The translations under genes were made by a program, and so were the position numbers. Under the pieces are notes generated by a model, which ran no database searches, was not told where the DNA came from, and was given only the letters and a program-made list of their open reading frames with translations. DNA of 64,000 nt from Dryococelus australis (lineage: Eukaryota > Arthropoda > Insecta > Phasmatodea > Phasmatidae): the NCBI GenBank assembly GCA_029891345.1, contig CM056994.1, positions 224,990,991-225,054,990 on the forward strand, read 5' to 3'. Below, in pieces: positions 60,311 through 64,000 of the stretch (its first letter is position 1; each line of letters begins with the position of its first letter).

Positions 60311-60565
60311 TCAAGCAAATGTAAGCCAAAAATCAAGCAGATTTCTCGTTTTCAAGATCCTTTTTCGGTGTTTCTAGAAACTACCATTTTCAATTAAATA
60401 ACTCAGCATTTTCCATTTAAAAAATCAAGCAATTTAAGCCCAAAATCAAGCACATTTTTCGATATTTCACAAAAATGGTGTACATAAATTTTCATACTCT
60501 AAAATATGCAATTTCCATCGAAAATCAAGCAATTTTACCCCAAAATCAAGTAAATTTACCATTTT
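60310..60565. repeat. AAATCAAGCA-motif array
   Basis: The word aaatcaagca (or aaatcaagta) occurs seven times, mostly in pairs whose members are 15-25 bases apart, with the pairs repeated about every 100 bases (caaatgtaagccaaa, atttaagcccaaa and attttaccccaaa link the two members). The units are degenerate. It marks the left edge of the very AT-rich block that holds the second polymerase. Confidence 0.7.
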
Positions 60566-60939
60566 TCCAAATAATGCGCTCAGGATTTCTTTTAATTTAA
60601 GCTAAAATCATATGAAATATTAAAAAAGACAATTGATAGATTAAAAATAATTGAATATTTATATTTTTAAGAGAATTATAAATCATGCATAGTTTTTTCA
60701 TAATTTGTCTCATTTAAATTTGTTTCTCATTTATTAATTTTAAAGCATTTTTATCAAGTATATTTTATATTTACTACATAGAATAGAATTCATTTTTTTC
60801 CAAATTTAGATTCGTATAACTGAAATTCCGTAGCAGCATACTTTTTTTTCTAGGTCATGTAGTTTAGTCAATTCAACTTAATAGTTCAACTTGTTGAGCA
60901 GCTATTCCATGTTTGTGATTACTTAAAAGTAAAAGTTTT

Positions 60940-61430
60940 TTAATAATAAAAAAATTTAATTAATTCAAAATAATAATAAATTTAAAATTAAATTAAATTA
61001 CAATAAAAATTTAAATTAAATTAAAATTATAATAAAACAAGAATTGAAATAAAACTAAAATTTGATATAATTTAAATTAAAATAAAATCTAAGTAATAAT
61101 AAAATTAAAATAATTATAAATTTAAATATAATAGAATTAGAATAATAATAAAATTAAAAAATAACAATAGTTAAAAATAACGAAATTTAAATATAATAAA
61201 ATTATGATAGCAATATATTAAAATAATAAAAACATAAACAAAATTATAATAATATTAAATTAATATTAAAATTAAATATAATATAATAATAAAATTAAAG
61301 TAATAACAAAATTTAAATAGTATTAAAATAACAATAAAATTAAAATTAAAAATGATAAATTTAAAATAAATTAAAAATAATTAAATAAAAATAATTTTTT
61401 ATTATTAACATTTTTTCCTTTTAAATAAAC
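60940..61430. repeat. AT-only low-complexity tract
   Basis: Nearly 500 bases consist almost entirely of A and T, built from aataataaaattaaa-like words with only scattered G and C. There is no coding capacity. It could be an expanded simple sequence or an A-rich intergenic spacer of the inserted element. Confidence 0.85.
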
Positions 61431-61559
61431 ACAAAATGTAATTGCTGCCCAACAATGAAACGGAAGATAATACCATATCTAAGCAATCTAAAAAGTGCGA
61501 TGAAGTATAAAACATAGAGAAAATGTCTACTACCATAAAACAAATAAGGTTAGGCTTTA

Positions 61560-61911
61560 TAACAACTGTGAAAAATGTGTCATTGAAAACACCAAAAATA
61601 CATTTGTATTAAAAGAGGTAAAAATTTTAGGAGAATGCATAAAATATATTTGTGTTGCATCTCTCAAAGAGCATACAAATTCTAAATCACACAATGTGTT
61701 AGTAGATATTCTAAATGAAATTCAACCTGATAATTACCCAATGAAAACATGTAGAGTATGTAATAAGAATAAATATATAAAATTATTTTCTGTTCATACA
61801 GGAAATAAGGACAAACTTAGAACATTATGTAACAATCGTATTAGTGAATATAATAAGAATTATCACCTTAAGAAGAAATTTACTGAACTTAAAGAGAAGG
61901 TACGCCTTTAA
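61560..61911 (+). CDS. small zinc-ribbon-like protein, possibly truncated
   Basis: The frame can be read from about 61560 (YNNCEKCVIENTKNTFVLKE) through NVLVDILNEIQPDNYPMKTC; the first ATG that opens a stop-free run is at 61696. CRVCNKNKYIKLF followed by LRTLCNNRISEYNKNYH is a C-x2-C...C layout common in small zinc-ribbon proteins of large DNA viruses and phages. The fourth ligand, usually a Cys two or three residues on, is missing (CNNR). It precedes the ORF at 62073 and the polymerase relic on the same strand and shares their A-rich codon use, so all three probably come from one element. Confidence 0.45.
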
Positions 61912-62072
61912 ACACATATCCAAATGTAAGTTTCACAGTTAAAAAGATTTCACTTATTATCAATTATTTAAACATCTTATGGAACTCATTTTCCAATATA
62001 TTTACTTTTTTTATAGCTCTCCATTGTCTATATAAAATTTAAAAGCTATCCACGAACAGTCTTGCAGTTGAG

Positions 62073-62513
62073 TTGGGTGAAAATACAGTGCAGGAGCTAA
62101 GAATTATAGGTATAGATTTAAGTAATAGATATTTGTATACTCTAAGGAAAGGTGATTTAGTTAGACTTTGGTATATTCTAAAGAAAGGCGAGTTAATCAC
62201 AGCTATTATGCCATTTATTATAAACGAGCAAAGAAAAAGAGACTTTGCAAATTTACCATTTTCATATATCAATATCGAACAACTATATTCAAAAGATAGA
62301 AATGAATTAAAAGAAACATTTCCATTCTGTAATAATTTATCTCTTAAACATATAAATAAATGTAAGATGATATCTGAATGGATAGCAAAGAATAATTTTA
62401 CAAACTTACCTTTATCAGATGCTAATACCAATGAAATATATAAGCAAGATAGAAAAGAATTAAAATTAATATTCCCCTATTCTATTAACGTATTCATAAG
62501 CAAAACGATATAA
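62073..62513 (+). CDS. unrecognised ORF with an internal 51-residue-period repeat
   Basis: This 146-residue frame is very A-rich. Residues 57-85 (DFANLPFSYINIEQLYSKDR...) and 108-136 (NFTNLPLSDANTNEIYKQDR...) are clear repeats: NLP, then an (Q/E)(L/I)Y-x-(K/Q)DR-x-ELK core and FP(F/Y). Residues 9-45 contain two L-(R/K)-K-G-(D/E)-L-(V/I) helices (TLRKGDLVRL, ILKKGELITAI), reminiscent of SAP or Rho-N-type DNA-binding helices. It lies about 20 bases upstream of the first readable PolB text. I do not know the family; it may be the N-terminal domain of the polymerase or a separate accessory gene. Confidence 0.5.
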   Translation: MGENTVQELRIIGIDLSNRYLYTLRKGDLVRLWYILKKGELITAIMPFIINEQRKRDFANLPFSYINIEQLYSKDRNELKETFPFCNNLSLKHINKCKMISEWIAKNNFTNLPLSDANTNEIYKQDRKELKLIFPYSINVFISKTI

Positions 62514-62529
62514 GAACCAATAAAAATTA

Positions 62530-64000
62530 CATAGTTAATAAAAATGTTCAAGGTAGGATATCAGCACACAACAATGAGAATAACTTTAATTTAGTAAAGC
62601 CAGGTCATTTTTTAAATTCAGTAAAAAATAAGGTTTTTGAGATAATGCGTGAACAAGAGGGCTGAAAACTAGGATTAAATTATATACCATTTGTTCTAAG
62701 CAGGAAAATAATCAAGTATAATTATTTACAGTTCAGACATTTAATCATAGAATATTAAACAAAGGAGAATTTACAGAGATTTTTAAAATTAAAATAGAGG
62801 AATTACTTAAACAATTGTCTGAATTTCAAAGAAGAGGTTTAGGGTGGACTTCAGGTAGAGTAATTGGAATACAATTAGCTATAAATAAGTATAATCCATT
62901 AAATGAAGCATCGTAGATTGAACTACCAGAAGCAAATAAAAATAAGAAAGCATGCATTAATGTGAAGAATGATGACCAAAAATGTTTTCTTTGCACAATA
63001 AAATCTGCATTGTTTCCAGTAGAAAAAGATCCACAAAGAGTATCTAAATAAAAAAAACATGGGTTTGATATGAATAAAGCAATAGATAAATATGAATATC
63101 CTATTAAAATTGATGATATACCAAAAATAGAAAATTACCTTGATATATCTGTAAATGTATACTCTATTGAAGATGAGTCTACAGTATGTCCACTAAACTT
63201 ACAAAAAAAGAAAAGGGAAAACATATAAATTTACTTTATTTCAAATATGATAAAAACTCACATTACTGTTGGATAAAGGATTTATCGTAACTGCTTTCTG
63301 CGCAAAAAATAATCATAAAAGTAAAACTTATGTGTGTGATATGTCTTCAGTTCTTTTATTCTCATAAAAAGATTAAATAAACATACAAAAAACTGCCTTA
63401 AAAACGAATCAGTAAAAATCACATTACCTTTGAAAGGACAGCAAATAGCTTTCAAAAATTATAAAGATACAATGCAAGTTCCTTCCACAATATACACAGA
63501 TTTTGATTCAATTCTAAAGAAAATTTCAACCACTAAACTAAACTATAGAGAATTAAGTAAATTTGACGTTATCAAAAATATCCAATTTTAACCGAAGATG
63601 ATATTGATAATGGTCTTTATAAGGAGATACTAAAGAAAGGTATAAACTTACTGATGAAAAAAAAATACCATTGATTTAAAGTTGAATGACGAAACATATA
63701 AAACGAAATATAAATTACTTGAAGCATCTGGTTTTTGCTATTATGTTGTATCTAGTTATGGTGATTATAAGCCTACAGTAGTATATCGAGGCCCAAATGC
63801 ACATAAGATGTTTATGCAATCAATAAAAAGGGAAGTAGAAGAAAATGGGGGAATATATCCACAAATTGAACCAATGCATCCACTAACAATAGAAGAAAAA
63901 GGATTATATAGTAAATAAAAAAAATATGCTGTATGTGAATGTAAATATACGGACAGTAAAAAAGTACATCATTATGATTACATAAGTGGAAAATTCACTA
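62530..64000 (+). pseudogene. second Polinton/adintovirus-type family B DNA polymerase, N-terminal half, running off the window
   Basis: In order: KPGHFLNSVKNKVF, FNHRILNKGEFTEIFKIKIE, LLKQLSEFQRRGLGWT, a NKYNPLNEAS segment, KKACINVKNDDQKCFLCTIK, LDISVNVYSIED, a decayed zinc-finger region, LPLKGQQIAFKNYKD, IYTDFDS and then GFCYYVVSSYGDYKPTVVYR. This is the N-terminal domain and exonuclease start of Polinton/adintovirus PolB. The Exo I motif, usually D-x-E, reads D-x-D (63501-63509). Stops include TGA 62663-62665, TAG 62914-62916 and TAA 63049-63051, with frameshifts between 63230 and 63660. It shares no sequence region with the C-terminal relic at 16.8 kb and is far more A-rich, so it is a separate insertion. 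Confidence 0.85.

Overview
This window looks like nuclear DNA of an arthropod, most probably an insect with a large, AT-rich, transposon-filled genome. There are no long intact reading frames, no operons and no bacterial-style ribosome binding sites. Most recognisable coding sequence is broken transposon or endogenous-virus sequence of insect type (errantivirus-like Ty3/gypsy proviruses, Tc1/mariner and PIF/Harbinger transposases, Polinton/adintovirus-like DNA polymerase). Microsatellites, tRNA-derived SINE-like pieces and MITEs fill much of the rest. All calls were made by reading translations by eye; no database search was run.

Layout. 0-6.3 kb: a minus-strand cluster of decayed ORFs, including a tandemly duplicated Cys-rich family that I do not recognise and a broken copy of a small protein family seen again at 20.7 kb. 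6.3-16 kb: gene-poor; a foldback MITE (10.2-10.6 kb), a GC-rich CpG-dense stretch followed by a TATA-box/splice-donor candidate (11.9-13.06 kb), and a triplicated block with exon-like ends (14.3-15.1 kb). 16-22 kb: relics of a Polinton/adintovirus-like element: degenerate zinc fingers and the C-terminal half of a family B DNA polymerase on plus, and a double-jelly-roll capsid-like pseudogene plus its small neighbour on minus. 22-27 kb: little except one copy of a dispersed repeat. 27-35.3 kb: a minus-strand errantivirus-like provirus with gag, protease/RT, RNase H, integrase and env remnants; a long TA microsatellite has grown inside pol. 37 kb: PIF/Harbinger nuclease pseudogene. 42-43.2 kb: Tc1 transposase pseudogene. 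44.1-44.6 kb: a clean minus-strand ORF for a small membrane protein, the best candidate here for an intact coding exon. 45.3-52.1 kb: a plus-strand errantivirus-like provirus with both LTRs, gag, integrase and env, but no protease/RT/RNase H. 52-58.3 kb: three mariner-type transposase remnants, two SINE-like pieces and a RING-CH exon with splice sites (54.57-54.78 kb), probably part of a host MARCH-like gene. 60.3-64 kb: an extremely AT-rich block with a short-motif array, a low-complexity tract, two small ORFs and the N-terminal half of a second, different Polinton-type DNA polymerase running off the window.

The most interesting material is the set of virus-like relics (two polymerases, the capsid-like pseudogene, the small family at 5.5 and 20.8 kb, and the Cys-rich tandem family), which suggests repeated colonisation by large DNA virus-like transposons. 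Host genes are represented only by exon-sized pieces.
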